A program made the position numbers and the translations under genes. Shown piece after piece: positions 7,220 through 16,958 of a stretch of DNA of 64,000 nucleotides. This DNA comes from Empedobacter tilapiae (GTDB taxonomy: Bacteria > Bacteroidota > Bacteroidia > Flavobacteriales > Weeksellaceae). Below the pieces are notes generated by a model, which saw nothing but the letters and a program-made list of their open reading frames with translations, had not been told where the DNA came from and did not search any database. Numbering within the stretch: position 1 is the stretch's first letter; each line of letters begins with the position of its first letter. The stretch spans positions 62,301 through 126,300 of the forward strand of contig NZ_SRPE01000010.1 in NCBI RefSeq assembly GCF_004785645.1, given 5' to 3'.

Positions 7220-8860
7220 TTAAGATGTTTTGACTTTTCTTGCATTTTCTAATCCTAATTCTTTGATGGAAACTTCTCGCATTTCAATTTTTCTTATTTT
7301 TCCTGAAACTGTCATTGGAAATTCTGTCACAAATTTCCAATACTTTGGTCTTTTAAAATGAGCTATAGATAAGCAAAAACCTTTCAATTCATCTTCAGTA
7401 ATTGTAACTCCATCTTTTACTTTTACCCAAGCCATTACTTCTTCTCCATATTTGATACTTGGAACACCAATAATTTGAACATCAGAAATTGATTCGTGTT
7501 CATATAGAAAATCTTCAATCTCTTTTGGTGAAATATTTTCTCCTCCTCGTATAATAATATCCTTTATACGTCCAGTAATATTAATATATCCATCAACATC
7601 CATCGTAGCTAAATCACCTGTATGTAGCCAATTATTTTCGTCAATTACTTGCGCTGTAGCTTCTGGATTATTCCAATATTTTTGCATCACCGAATAACCT
7701 CTTGTACAAAATTCTCCTGCAATTCCTCTTGGTAAAATTTCTCTTGTTTGTGGATCTATAATTTTAATTTCTAAATGATCTTGAACCGTACCCACAGTCG
7801 AAACTTGCTTTTCCAAAGGTGTTCCTATAATTGTTTGTGTCGAAACAGGTGAAGTTTCTGTCATCCCATAACAAATCGAAACTTCTTTCATATTCATTTT
7901 AGCTTGTACTTTTTTCATAATTTCGATTGGGCAAGGTGAGCCTGCCATTACTCCTGTTCTTAAGGATGACAAATCGAAATGATCAAAGTTTGGTAATTCT
8001 AATTCAGCAATAAACATTGTTGGAACACCATAGAGCGAAGTACACTTTTCTAATTCGACAGCATTTAATGCTTTTTCTGGTTCAAAACTTTCAGACGGAA
8101 TTACCATACAAGCCCCATGAGAAGTGCACGCCATATTACCTATTACCATTCCGAAACAATGATAAAAAGGGACAGGAATGCAAACACGATCTCTATGCGT
8201 GTAATTCAATCTAATTCCAATAAAAAAACCATTATTCAATAAATTATGATGCGTTAAGGTTACTCCTTTCGGAAAACCTGTTGTACCAGATGTATACTGA
8301 ATATTAACAGCGTCATCAAACTGAACAGATTGTTCAATTTGATGAACTTCTGAGGTTGAAATTTCTTCTCCTTGAATTAAAAAATTATCCCAATCCTCTT
8401 CAAAAATTACGATATGTTTCAATGATATTGTATTGTCTTTTACATTATTCAACATCACTTTATATTCACTAGTTTTAAATTTGAGAGAGGCAAAAACAGC
8501 TGATATTTCTGCTTGATTCAATACAAACTCAAGTTCATTTTCTCTATAAGCTGGATTTAGATTAACTAAAATCATTCCTACACGAGCAGTTGCATATTGT
8601 AATAATGTCCACTCTGCACGATTAGGCGCCCAAATTCCAACGCGATCACCTTTCTTTAATCCTACTCCTATTAATGATTTTGCTATTTGTTCTGTTTGAG
8701 AATAAAATTCTGTATAAGTTGCACGATAATTTTGATCTACACATACTAATGCTTCTTGCTGTGGATATTTTGCTACAGTATTTCGTAAATTTTCTCCAAT
8801 TGTTTCACCTAAAAGAGAATACTGTGATGCTCCGCTTGAATATGATAAATTTGAAATCAT
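7220..8860 (-). CDS. AMP-dependent acyl-CoA synthetase
   Basis: Started at the ATG at 8860 ([20 protein letters not shown]) the protein has 546 residues; 17 more residues are possible upstream but look unlike the family. It belongs to the ANL superfamily and should activate a carboxylic acid as acyl-AMP and transfer it to CoA. Motifs are the P-loop [11 protein letters not shown], the A5 motif YGMTETSP, A7 [12 protein letters not shown]8 [20 protein letters not shown], and the C-terminal catalytic lysine in [10 protein letters not shown]. The sequence is closest in style to medium/long-chain fatty acyl-CoA ligases of the FadD type; the chain-length preference cannot be read from the sequence. 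The gene stands alone. Confidence 0.92.
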   Translation of the reverse strand: MISNLSYSSGASQYSLLGETIGENLRNTVAKYPQQEALVCVDQNYRATYTEFYSQTEQIAKSLIGVGLKKGDRVGIWAPNRAEWTLLQYATARVGMILVNLNPAYRENELEFVLNQAEISAVFASLKFKTSEYKVMLNNVKDNTISLKHIVIFEEDWDNFLIQGEEISTSEVHQIEQSVQFDDAVNIQYTSGTTGFPKGVTLTHHNLLNNGFFIGIRLNYTHRDRVCIPVPFYHCFGMVIGNMACTSHGACMVIPSESFEPEKALNAVELEKCTSLYGVPTMFIAELELPNFDHFDLSSLRTGVMAGSPCPIEIMKKVQAKMNMKEVSICYGMTETSPVSTQTIIGTPLEKQVSTVGTVQDHLEIKIIDPQTREILPRGIAGEFCTRGYSVMQKYWNNPEATAQVIDENNWLHTGDLATMDVDGYINITGRIKDIIIRGGENISPKEIEDFLYEHESISDVQIIGVPSIKYGEEVMAWVKVKDGVTITEDELKGFCLSIAHFKRPKYWKFVTEFPMTVSGKIRKIEMREVSIKELGLENARKVKTS

Positions 8861-9079
8861 TTGCTTATATTCTATGTTTTTAAAGTTGAGTTTCCTACTC
8901 AAACTTAGCAACGATTTTCAGTAATATAAATTTATCAAATACAAGATTTTAATTTTCTAAAAGAATCGTATTTTTTTATTATAAATGGAATTAAATTCAA
9001 AAAAAAGCTTATCTAATTTTAACAAATACTTAAAATAACTCAGTCAAATTATCCTTAAATTGTAAAAAATTACTGAAAA

Positions 9080-9571
9080 ATGAATACAATAAACCACGAC
9101 AATTATACTTCTATTTACGATGGAATTGAAGTTGTAGATGCCTTACAGACACGTATTGCTGATATTAAGAAAACATTGACAATTGTAACAGAATTAGATA
9201 AATGGAATTATGCATATACTGAAGGGAAATGGACAATCAAAGAAATGATACAACATTGTATAGATTGTGAGCGTATATTTTCTTATCGTGCACAGCATAT
9301 TGCAAGAGAAGATAAACAAATGTTGAATTTCTTTGATGAAAATGCTTATGTTTTAACTTCCAATGCAAATGAAAGAAAACCTGAAGAATTGATAAAAGAG
9401 TGGACAAACTTGATGAAAGCAACTTATTTTCAGTTTGAATCTTTTAATGATGAAACATTAAATAAAATAGGAATAGTTGGAGATCGAGAATATTCAGTTG
9501 AAAAAATTGGTTATATAATGGCAGGTCACTCTATTCATCATATGAATATTATTAATGAAAAATATTTATAA
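9080..9571 (+). CDS. DinB family protein
   Basis: A 163-residue four-helix-bundle protein of the DinB/YfiT family. The predicted metal ligands are the histidine in MIQHCIDCERIFSYRA and the HxxxH pair in MAGHSIHHMN. Proteins of this family bind a divalent metal; several act as thiol-dependent transferases, but the substrate here is unknown. It is convergent with the SulP gene and shares a terminator with it. Confidence 0.88.
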   Translation: MNTINHDNYTSIYDGIEVVDALQTRIADIKKTLTIVTELDKWNYAYTEGKWTIKEMIQHCIDCERIFSYRAQHIAREDKQMLNFFDENAYVLTSNANERKPEELIKEWTNLMKATYFQFESFNDETLNKIGIVGDREYSVEKIGYIMAGHSIHHMNIINEKYL

Positions 9572-9600
9572 AAAATCAGCTTTAACTAAGCTGATTTTTT
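9571..9600. terminator. Bidirectional terminator between DinB and SulP genes
   Basis: AAAATCAGCTT and AAGCTGATTTT arms separated by five bases, with A and T runs on the two sides. It overlaps the stop codon of the SulP gene by a couple of bases. Confidence 0.88.
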
Positions 9601-11128
9601 ATTTTGGCATAACATTATAAGTTGGATCTTCCTCTATATCTACCTCTATAATACCTTTTGCATTATATAATAATCTAATAGAATCTTTACTTAAATGTCG
9701 TAAGATTACTCTTTTATTTTTTTGTGCATATTTAAACGTAATGGTATTTAAAGCTTCAATTGCACTCATATCAACAATCCTACTTTCTTTAAAATCAATG
9801 ACAATTTCTTTTGGATCATTAATAATATCAAATTTTTCTAAAAAAATTGATGAAGATCCAAAGAAAAGTGGACCATATATTTCATAAACTTTTCTGCCAT
9901 TTTCATCGATAGATTTTCGAGAACGAATACGTTTCGCATTATCCCAAGCAAAAACTAATGCAGACACTATAACACCAACAAAAACCGCTAACGCAAGATT
10001 ATGAAGAAAAACTGTAATTACAGCGACTAATATACTTACAAAAACATCAGATTTTGGCATTTTCATAATCAATTTAAAAAATCCCCATTTAAAAGTCGAA
10101 ATAGCAACCATCATCATAACACCAACAAGAGCTGCCATTGGTATTTTTTCAATAATTGGAGATCCAACTAAAATAATAATCAAAATTGTAATTGCACCTA
10201 TCGCTGGACCTATTCGAGAACGTGACCCAGCATCCAAGTTTACAAAAGTTTGCGCTATCATAGCACAACCTCCCATTCCTCCAAAAAAACCATTTGTAAT
10301 ATTTGCTGCACCTTGCGCCAAACATTCTTTATTAGAAGAACCTTTAGTTTCTGTAACCTCATCTACCAAAGTTAGTGTTAACAAGGTCTCAATTAATCCA
10401 ACAGACCCCATGATAATTGAATAAGGTAAAATAATTTTCAAAGTTTCTAAAGTAAACGGAACGCTTGGAATACGAAAATTTGGCAGCTCACCTTTAATAC
10501 TCGCTATATCCCCAACTGTCTTGGTTTCAATTTTAAAACTTATAACTAATATAAAAATAACACAGATTGCCACTAGTGAAGCAGGAACAGCTTTGGTTAT
10601 TTTGGGAAAGTAATAAACAATAAATATAGTCAATAAGGTTAATCCAAGCATTGTAAACATAGGTGTTCCTGTTAACCAATGTGGAATACTTTCTGAAGTA
10701 GATTTAAATTGTTCTAATTGCGAAATAAAAATTACAATCGCCAAACCATTCAAAAATCCATACATCACAGATTGCGGAATAAGACGAACAAACCTTCCAA
10801 GTTTAAAAACACCTACTATAATTTGAAAAATTCCTGCTAAAACAACTGTAGCAAAAATATATTCCTCTCCATATGTTGCATTCAAAGCAATTAAAGTAAT
10901 AACTGTAGCACCAGCTCCTCCAGATACCATTGCCGGTCTACCTCCAAAAAAAGCAGTTACAATTCCCATAATAAAAGCTCCATACAAACCTATTAAAGGT
11001 GATAAACCTGCTAAAATAACAAATGAAAGAGATTCAGGAATCATTGTCATTGCAACAGTTAAACCAGCTAATATTTCATTTTTTATATTAAGTTTATGAT
11101 TGGTATTTATAAAGGAAGAAACAGACAT
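9599..11128 (-). CDS. SulP family inorganic anion transporter
   Basis: A 509-residue inner-membrane transporter of the SLC26/SulP family. The N-terminal TM1 block carries the signature AMTMIPESLSFVILAGLSP followed by GLYGAFIMG. About 10 to 12 membrane segments fill residues 15 to 400. Residues 410 to 509 form a STAS domain (KVYEIYGPLFFGSS, then IVIDFKESRIVDMSAIEAL). The substrate could be sulfate, bicarbonate or another oxyanion and cannot be told from sequence. A -7 box (TATTTTTG on the minus strand, bases 11150-11157) lies 22 bases upstream of the start. Confidence 0.93.
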   Translation of the reverse strand: MSVSSFINTNHKLNIKNEILAGLTVAMTMIPESLSFVILAGLSPLIGLYGAFIMGIVTAFFGGRPAMVSGGAGATVITLIALNATYGEEYIFATVVLAGIFQIIVGVFKLGRFVRLIPQSVMYGFLNGLAIVIFISQLEQFKSTSESIPHWLTGTPMFTMLGLTLLTIFIVYYFPKITKAVPASLVAICVIFILVISFKIETKTVGDIASIKGELPNFRIPSVPFTLETLKIILPYSIIMGSVGLIETLLTLTLVDEVTETKGSSNKECLAQGAANITNGFFGGMGGCAMIAQTFVNLDAGSRSRIGPAIGAITILIIILVGSPIIEKIPMAALVGVMMMVAISTFKWGFFKLIMKMPKSDVFVSILVAVITVFLHNLALAVFVGVIVSALVFAWDNAKRIRSRKSIDENGRKVYEIYGPLFFGSSSIFLEKFDIINDPKEIVIDFKESRIVDMSAIEALNTITFKYAQKNKRVILRHLSKDSIRLLYNAKGIIEVDIEEDPTYNVMPK

Positions 11129-11397
11129 TTAATTTGATTAAAATTGATACAAAAATAACAATTACTAATTATTTAAAATAAGTTAATATCATCTTTATAT
11201 ATTGAAATCTATACTATTTTTAAATTGTCAAAACAATTCAAAAAAAATCATATTATTAAAGAATTCTCTTCAAAACAAGATATTACTTCTGGATTACTTA
11301 AGGAGTTCAAATTATATATTTTTTCTGATGTAAAAAGTATGTTTTAAAATTACAAGGAAAAATAATTAAACTATACCTCATAGACATAAATATAGTT

Positions 11398-11405
11398 TAT
11401 TTTTG
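11398..11405 (+). promoter_or_regulatory. -7 box for the OsmC-family gene
   Basis: TATTTTTG matches TAnnTTTG and sits 15 bases before the TTG start at 11420. No good -33 TTG is present. The rest of the 291-base gap (11129-11419) is AT-rich; I see no gene in it. Confidence 0.5.
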
Positions 11406-11419
11406 ATAAAAATTAAGCC

Positions 11420-11884
11420 TTGAATCATTTATTTAAAGTTACGCTAAATTGGATGAAGAAAGAATCACAGAAGGATTCATTAGCCAGAATTTATACAAAA
11501 AGTCATCATATTTCGATTGAAGGAAAACCTGATTTAGAAGTTTCTGCTGCGAAAGCTTTCAAAGGTGATCCAAATTTATATAATCCCGAAGATTTGCTTT
11601 TGAGTAGTTTGACTTCTTGTCACATGATGTCGTATTTATATTGTTGTACACAACATAAAATTGAAGTGATTTCTTACCAAGACCATTCAGAAGCTACGTT
11701 ACAAGTGAATCCTGATGGAAGTGGGAAGATTATTAAAGTTGATTTATTTCCTGAAATCATTATTTCTGATTCATCACAAATTGAGTTGGCGCTTTCACTT
11801 CATAAAAAAGCAAATAAATTGTGTTTTATAGGAAATTCATGTAATTTCCCAGTATATCATCACGCAAAATGTAGCGCAAAATAA
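11420..11884 (+). CDS. OsmC family protein
   Basis: A 154-residue protein of the OsmC/Ohr fold, a family of thiol-based peroxidases. The central helix has the peroxidatic-type cysteine in LLSSLTSCHMMSYL, and the C-terminal part contains KANKLCFIGNSCNFPVYHH with further cysteines. I chose the TTG at 11420 because the FKVTLNWMKKE segment after it is the conserved first beta strand; the first ATG (11453) would delete it. A -7 promoter box at 11398-11405 agrees with the early start. It converges on the lipoprotein gene at 11904. Confidence 0.85.
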   Translation: MNHLFKVTLNWMKKESQKDSLARIYTKSHHISIEGKPDLEVSAAKAFKGDPNLYNPEDLLLSSLTSCHMMSYLYCCTQHKIEVISYQDHSEATLQVNPDGSGKIIKVDLFPEIIISDSSQIELALSLHKKANKLCFIGNSCNFPVYHHAKCSAK

Positions 11885-11903
11885 AACTATGTTAATCTTG
11901 ATT

Positions 11904-12494
11904 TTAATAATTTATTATGTTCCTAAAGATATCTGAAAAATTATTTATAAAATAATTTTCTTCATAAGATGTAATGAATTCTGGAGACTTCGTTAATGTC
12001 CTATTGTTTAATTCAAAGTTTCTTTGTTGTGAAAATAATAGCTCCTTATTTTTTAAATTAAGAATTTGTAAAACAATACTATACCTACTTTTACCTTCTT
12101 CAGGTAATTTTGTTTTACCACGACTAAGGTATTGTGCTCCTTGAATAAACGGCTCTACTTTTAACTCTACAATAAATGCATAATCATAATAAGTATCATG
12201 ATTTATAAAATTGATAAATTCATTCGAGTTATAATATTTATCATAAAAATTTAATGAATTAACAACAGTATTTTCATCATTGAACAATCCTTTAACAGAT
12301 TGGTTAATTTTTTCATGAAGTTTATCTGTCCCACTTGGAAAATCATTCTTTATGATTACATAATTTTTATGTTTTTCTAAATTAAGCTGAACAATATTAT
12401 TTTCTCTGAAAGAAATATTTTTCTCAAGACTATTCACATTATACGAATTACATGAAGTAAAAATAATTATTAAAAGTAAAAAGCTATATTTCAT
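11904..12494 (-). CDS. Hypothetical lipoprotein
   Basis: A 196-residue lipoprotein with signal MKYSFLLLIIIFTSC (lipidated Cys15). The mature part alternates strands and helices and contains YAFIVELKVEPFIQGAQYL and RYSIVLQILNLKNKELLFSQ, which suggests a periplasmic or outer-membrane-attached beta-rich domain. I do not recognise a family. The gene starts within the terminator hairpin of uvrA, 25 bases downstream of that gene's stop, which is unusual and may limit its expression from read-through transcripts. Confidence 0.7.
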   Translation of the reverse strand: MKYSFLLLIIIFTSCNSYNVNSLEKNISFRENNIVQLNLEKHKNYVIIKNDFPSGTDKLHEKINQSVKGLFNDENTVVNSLNFYDKYYNSNEFINFINHDTYYDYAFIVELKVEPFIQGAQYLSRGKTKLPEEGKSRYSIVLQILNLKNKELLFSQQRNFELNNRTLTKSPEFITSYEENYFINNFSDIFRNIINY

Positions 12495-12514
12495 AAACGT
12501 AAATATAGCTTTTT
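12478..12514 (-). terminator. uvrA terminator overlapping the next start codon
   Basis: AAAAAGCTATATTT (12478-12491) and AAATATAGCTTTTT (12501-12514) are perfect inverted arms. On the minus strand the hairpin follows uvrA, its loop ends at the ATG of the lipoprotein gene (12494), and the T run is read as codons 5-6 of that gene. Confidence 0.75.
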
Positions 12515-12519
12515 TATTC

Positions 12520-15324
12520 TTATTTCAACTTCTCTTTCAAAAATTGTGCTGTGTAGGATTCTTTTACTTTCACAATATCTTCTGGTGTACCTTCAGCAAC
12601 CAAATAACCACCCTTTTTACCTCCTTCCGGACCAAGATCAATCACCCAATCAGCTACTTTGATAATATCCATATTATGTTCGATTACAAAAACCGAATGT
12701 CCCAAATCAATCAAAGCACGTAATGCTTTAATCAATTTTTGAATATCATGGAAATGTAGACCAGTAGAAGGTTCATCAAAAATAAATAAGGTTTTATTAG
12801 TCGTTTCTCCTTTCGTCAAGAAGAAAGCCAGCTTCACACGTTGTGCCTCTCCTCCAGAAAGTGTATTCGATGATTGACCAAGTTTTACATAACCTAAACC
12901 AACATCTTGCAACGGTTTCAGTTTTTCGACAATTTTATTTTGTTGATGTTCAGCAAAAAAAGTAATTGCTTCATCAATTGTTAGATTTAACACATCTGAA
13001 ATCGATTTTCCTTCAAACTTAACTTCTAAGATTTCTTTCTTGAAACGTTCCCCATGACAATCTTCGCAAACCAATTCCACATCAGCCATAAATTGCATTT
13101 CAATAGTAATTGTTCCTTCTCCTTTACATGCATCACAACGTCCGCCATCTACGTTAAACGAAAAATGTTTTGGTTGAAATCCCATCACTTTACTCGCTTT
13201 TTGATTAGCAAATAAATTTCGAATATCGTCGTAAGCTTTTACATAAGTAACAGGATTAGAACGCGAAGATTTCCCAATTGGATTTTGATCGATTAACTCA
13301 ATTCCTTCCAATTGTTTTAAATCTCCAACTAATTCATCAAAATCACCGATTTTATTTCCAAAAATCTCGAAATGACGCTGAACAGCTGGTGCTAAAATAT
13401 CTTTCATCAACGTCGATTTACCTGAACCCGAAACACCTGTAATAACGGTTAATTCGTTCAGAGGAAATTTAACATCAATATTTTTTAGATTATTTTCTCT
13501 TGCTCCAATAATTTTCAGATAATTAGGAGATTTTAGACGTTTTTTAGGAATTTCAATTTCTAATTTTCCGTTTAAATATTTCGACGTTAATGTATCACCT
13601 TTTAATAATTCATTATAGGTTCCTTCAAAAACTACTTCACCTCCATTTGTTCCCGCTTCTGGACCAATATCGATAATATAATCGGCTGCTTTCATGATAT
13701 CTTCGTCATGTTCTACCACAATCACTGTATTGCCTAAATCTCGTAAACGTTGTAGAATCGTAATAAATTTGGCAGTATCTCGCGAATGTAAACCAATCGA
13801 AGGCTCGTCTAACACATACATAGAACCAACCAAACTACTTCCTAAAGAAGTTGCTAAATTGATACGTTGCGATTCTCCTCCAGACAAGGTATTCGAAGCA
13901 CGATTTAGCGTTAAATATTCTAAACCAACATCTAGCAAAAACATTAAACGCGACTTAATTTCGTATATAATTCGACCAGCAATTTGCTGATCATATTCAT
14001 TAAATGTAATACTTGTGAAGAAATCATTCAATTCGTTTAAAGGTAAATCAACCAAATCATTAATCGATTTATCCGCAATTTTCACAAAGTTCGTTTCCTT
14101 ACGCAAACGCTTACCTTTACAAGTCGGACATGTTGTTTTACCACGATAACGAGACAACATTACACGATATTGAATTTTGTATGTATTCTCTTCAACCATT
14201 TTGAAGAAACCATCCAATCCTTCCCAATCATTATCACCGCGCCACAAATAGTCTTTTTGCTCTTCAGATAATTCAAAATAAGGTTTATGAATTGGAAAAT
14301 CTACTTTTTGAGAAAGCTTGATAAAATGATTTTTCCATTCGCCCATTTTCTCTCCTTTCCAAGCAACAACAGCGTCTTCATAAATTGACAACGATTTATT
14401 TGGAACGACAAGATTCTCCTCAACACCAATTACTTTTCCATAACCTTCGCAAGTTGGACAAGCTCCATAAGGATTATTGAAACTAAAGAAATGAATCGTT
14501 GGTTCATTGAAAATCAGACCATCTGATTCGAATTTATTAGAAAAATATTTTACCGAATTATCTTCTGCATTTACAATCGCTATTTCTCCTTTTCCTTCGA
14601 AAAAAGCTGTCTCGATAGAATCTGCTAAACGATGATAAAAAGATTCTTCATCTTCTGTTGGTAATGAAATACGATCAATTAAGAGATGTACATCATTTTC
14701 AGGTTGAGGCTCAAAATTAAATGAAATTAAGTCTTCAATTTTCACTTGATTTCCATCCACACTCAATCGTGTAAACCCCTGTTGTTGAAGAATATTCAAA
14801 TGCTCTGCAAACGAACGTTCCTCTGGCACAACCAATTTTATTTGAAGAATAAATTTAGTTTCAGCCGCAAAAGTTTTTAGATAATCAATTGCATCTGTAA
14901 CCGAATCTTTTTGAACTAATTCTCCCGTAATGGGCGAATATGTTTTTCCAATACGTGCGTACAACAACTTTAGATAATCGTAAACTTCTGTCGTTGTCCC
15001 AACTGTAGAACGTGGATTAGTCGAATTTACTTTTTGCTGAATCGCGATTGCTGGAGCAATTCCTTTGATATAATCAACTTGTGGTTTATCCAATTTCCCT
15101 AAAAACTGACGCGCATAAGACGATAAACTTTCGACATAGCGACGCTGACCTTCTGCATACAAAGTATCAAAAGCCAAAGTAGATTTTCCAGAACCAGACA
15201 TTCCAGTAATCACTATTAACTTGTTTTTCGGTATCGCTAAATCAATGTTTTTTAAGTTGTGCAATTTTGCACCTTTAATCAGAATAAATTCTTTCGGATC
15301 AAGTTGATTGATATCTTTTTTCAT
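12520..15324 (-). CDS. uvrA: Excinuclease ABC subunit A
   Basis: A 934-residue UvrA, the damage-sensing ATPase of nucleotide excision repair that loads UvrB. It has two ABC ATPase modules: Walker A motifs GMSGSGKST near residue 42 and GVSGSGKST near 630, and signatures LSGGESQR and LSGGEAQR. Zinc-binding cysteines are visible as CPTCEGYG and CPTCKGKR in the first half and CDACKGEG with CEDCHGER in the second. The interaction block RYVESLSSYARQFLG is present near the N-terminus. Length is normal. It is preceded by a -7 promoter box at 15332-15339. Confidence 0.98.
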   Translation of the reverse strand: MKKDINQLDPKEFILIKGAKLHNLKNIDLAIPKNKLIVITGMSGSGKSTLAFDTLYAEGQRRYVESLSSYARQFLGKLDKPQVDYIKGIAPAIAIQQKVNSTNPRSTVGTTTEVYDYLKLLYARIGKTYSPITGELVQKDSVTDAIDYLKTFAAETKFILQIKLVVPEERSFAEHLNILQQQGFTRLSVDGNQVKIEDLISFNFEPQPENDVHLLIDRISLPTEDEESFYHRLADSIETAFFEGKGEIAIVNAEDNSVKYFSNKFESDGLIFNEPTIHFFSFNNPYGACPTCEGYGKVIGVEENLVVPNKSLSIYEDAVVAWKGEKMGEWKNHFIKLSQKVDFPIHKPYFELSEEQKDYLWRGDNDWEGLDGFFKMVEENTYKIQYRVMLSRYRGKTTCPTCKGKRLRKETNFVKIADKSINDLVDLPLNELNDFFTSITFNEYDQQIAGRIIYEIKSRLMFLLDVGLEYLTLNRASNTLSGGESQRINLATSLGSSLVGSMYVLDEPSIGLHSRDTAKFITILQRLRDLGNTVIVVEHDEDIMKAADYIIDIGPEAGTNGGEVVFEGTYNELLKGDTLTSKYLNGKLEIEIPKKRLKSPNYLKIIGARENNLKNIDVKFPLNELTVITGVSGSGKSTLMKDILAPAVQRHFEIFGNKIGDFDELVGDLKQLEGIELIDQNPIGKSSRSNPVTYVKAYDDIRNLFANQKASKVMGFQPKHFSFNVDGGRCDACKGEGTITIEMQFMADVELVCEDCHGERFKKEILEVKFEGKSISDVLNLTIDEAITFFAEHQQNKIVEKLKPLQDVGLGYVKLGQSSNTLSGGEAQRVKLAFFLTKGETTNKTLFIFDEPSTGLHFHDIQKLIKALRALIDLGHSVFVIEHNMDIIKVADWVIDLGPEGGKKGGYLVAEGTPEDIVKVKESYTAQFLKEKLK

Positions 15325-15331
15325 CTTGGCG

Positions 15332-15339
15332 CAAAGTTA
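15332..15339 (-). promoter_or_regulatory. -7 box of uvrA
   Basis: TAACTTTG on the minus strand ends 7 bases before the uvrA ATG, which would give a very short leader. No matching -33 TTG is seen at normal spacing. Confidence 0.5.
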
Positions 15340-15427
15340 AGTTATTTTAGAAAGTTAAACTTAATTACCGCAAAAAATCGTTATAAAATATAATGTTTAA
15401 AAAAGAATAGATTTGCTAGAAAATATA

Positions 15428-15455
15428 AAAGCGCATTGACAAGTCAACACGCTTT
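15428..15455 (-). terminator. Intrinsic terminator after the zinc-ribbon gene
   Basis: AAAGCG-(CA)-TTGAC pairs with GTCAA-(CA)-CGCTTT around an AA loop; on the minus strand a T-rich tail follows. Confidence 0.7.
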
Positions 15456-15476
15456 TTTCAATAAAAAAATAAAAAT

Positions 15477-15815
15477 TTATTCCTGAAATAATAAATAATT
15501 TTCGTTATCTAATTTTTGATATCCTACATCATACACATAAAAAATTGTGCCATTTTTTGACTCGTTTATATTTGTGATGTATCTAAAATCAAAATTTTTT
15601 AAAGTAAGCTCATCTTTACTTATCGAGCGAATTCCTTCTTCCAATAATGTCTTTAAAATTCGATTATTCTTTCTTAATCTATTATTAATATTTCGTACAA
15701 TTTCAACTTTGTCACGATTAAGATTATTATTGTAAGAATTTCGACAAAAATCATTACAAAATTTTTTATCCTTGCGCCCAAATAGCGTTTGGTTACATTG
15801 TAGGCATGTTTTCAT
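15477..15815 (-). CDS. Small zinc-ribbon protein
   Basis: A 112-residue cytoplasmic protein. The N-terminus carries CLQCNQTLFGRKDKKFC followed by NDFCRNSYNN, a C-x2-C...C-x3-C pattern for one zinc ion. A basic helix (VEIVRNINNRLRKNNRILKTLLE) follows and a C-terminal segment has IFYVYDVGYQ. Similar small proteins are common in flavobacteria and have no known function; DNA or RNA binding is possible. A -7 box (TATATTTG on the minus strand, 15841-15848) and a perfect inverted repeat (15861-15885) lie upstream. Confidence 0.8.
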   Translation of the reverse strand: MKTCLQCNQTLFGRKDKKFCNDFCRNSYNNNLNRDKVEIVRNINNRLRKNNRILKTLLEEGIRSISKDELTLKNFDFRYITNINESKNGTIFYVYDVGYQKLDNENYLLFQE

Positions 15816-15840
15816 AAGATAGATTTAAGGTTTGTTGAGG

Positions 15841-15848
15841 CAAATATA
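15841..15848 (-). promoter_or_regulatory. -7 box of the zinc-ribbon gene
   Basis: TATATTTG on the minus strand, 26 bases before the ATG at 15815. The -33 region expected upstream falls in the adjacent inverted repeat. Confidence 0.6.
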
Positions 15849-15860
15849 ATGTAAATAATA

Positions 15861-15885
15861 ATTACTTGTAATAATAACAAGTAAT
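15861..15885. repeat. Perfect 9-7-9 inverted repeat in a divergent promoter region
   Basis: ATTACTTGT (15861-15869) and ACAAGTAAT (15877-15885) with a 7-base AT spacer. It lies between two divergently transcribed genes, where the -33 element of the zinc-ribbon gene would be expected, so it has the position and symmetry of a repressor or activator operator. The regulator is unknown. Confidence 0.55.
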
Positions 15886-15977
15886 TTATTTAGATTCAAT
15901 TTAATCTCTAAAAATCAAAGTCTTAAATATTTATAAAATGCTTTTAAATCTTATTTATTATTTTTGTTTAAAATTTA

Positions 15978-16958
15978 TTGATTTTGAGATTTTTGAAAAA
16001 ACTACCAGACCCTTTTATACTTTTTTTATTTATTGCTATTTTAATTGCTTATGTATATCCAAATATCAGTTTATGGTCTTATAGAGATTTTACATTAAAT
16101 ACAGTAATTGATATCGGAATAATTTTAGTTTTTCTTTTTTATGGATTGAAATTAAATTGGAAAGATGTTTTTAAAGATTTGTCAAATTGGAAAATGCATT
16201 TATTGATCCAATCTATAACTTTTATTTTTTTCCCTTTACTTGTTTTGTGTTTTTATCCTATAATAAAGAATTATCCAGCATATTTTACACTCTATGTAGC
16301 TATTTTTTATTTGGCTGTTTTACCTAGTACTGTTTCTTCTTCTGTTGTAATGGTTTCTATTGCAAAAGGGAATATTCCAAGTGCTATTTTTAATGCAAGT
16401 ATTTCGGGTTTAATAGGAATTATTGTAACACCTCTTTGGATGAGTTTATTTTTGTCTAAAAGTGATGGTGATTTTGATTTATTAGGAACTTTTTTAGATT
16501 TGGTTCTTAAGATTATTTTGCCTGTTTTTATAGGAGCTATACTGCAGCCATATCTGGGTTTCTTTTATAATAAATACAAAAAACAATTTTCTAATTTGGA
16601 CAAATTCACAATTGTTTTAATTGTTTATAATAGTTTTAGTCATACTTTTTTAGATGGGCTTTTCTCTAAACTAGGTTTACTTCCTCTTGCTATTGTTTCT
16701 ATTATCGTTATTGCAATATTCTTTATCTTTTTCAATTTGTCAAAATGGATAGCAAAAAAAATGAATTTTAATCGAGAAGATGATATTACTATACAATTTT
16801 GCGCAACTAAAAAATCATTAGTACATGGCTCGGTAATTGCAGCAGTTATTTTTACAGGAGATATAGGGATCTATTTAATTCCTATCATGCTCTATCATAC
16901 TTTTCAGTTAATTTATGTTAGTTATATTGCTAATCAATATGCAAAAGAAGTTGAATAA
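15978..16958 (+). CDS. Bile acid:sodium symporter family transporter (PF13593 type)
   Basis: A 326-residue, ten-span membrane protein of the BASS superfamily. Characteristic segments are KLPDPFILFLFIAILIAYVY at the N-terminus, the GLKLNW motif after the second span, and the crossover region AVLPSTVSSSVVMVSIAKGN with INASISG-like NASISGLIGIIVTPLW. The substrate is unknown; relatives move organic anions with sodium. No ATG is available: starts are TTG at 15978, 15984 or 15993. A -7 box TATTTTTG at 15959-15966 means a leader of only a few bases for the first. Its end overlaps the DUF3810 gene by 20 bases. Confidence 0.85.
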   Translation: MILRFLKKLPDPFILFLFIAILIAYVYPNISLWSYRDFTLNTVIDIGIILVFLFYGLKLNWKDVFKDLSNWKMHLLIQSITFIFFPLLVLCFYPIIKNYPAYFTLYVAIFYLAVLPSTVSSSVVMVSIAKGNIPSAIFNASISGLIGIIVTPLWMSLFLSKSDGDFDLLGTFLDLVLKIILPVFIGAILQPYLGFFYNKYKKQFSNLDKFTIVLIVYNSFSHTFLDGLFSKLGLLPLAIVSIIVIAIFFIFFNLSKWIAKKMNFNREDDITIQFCATKKSLVHGSVIAAVIFTGDIGIYLIPIMLYHTFQLIYVSYIANQYAKEVE

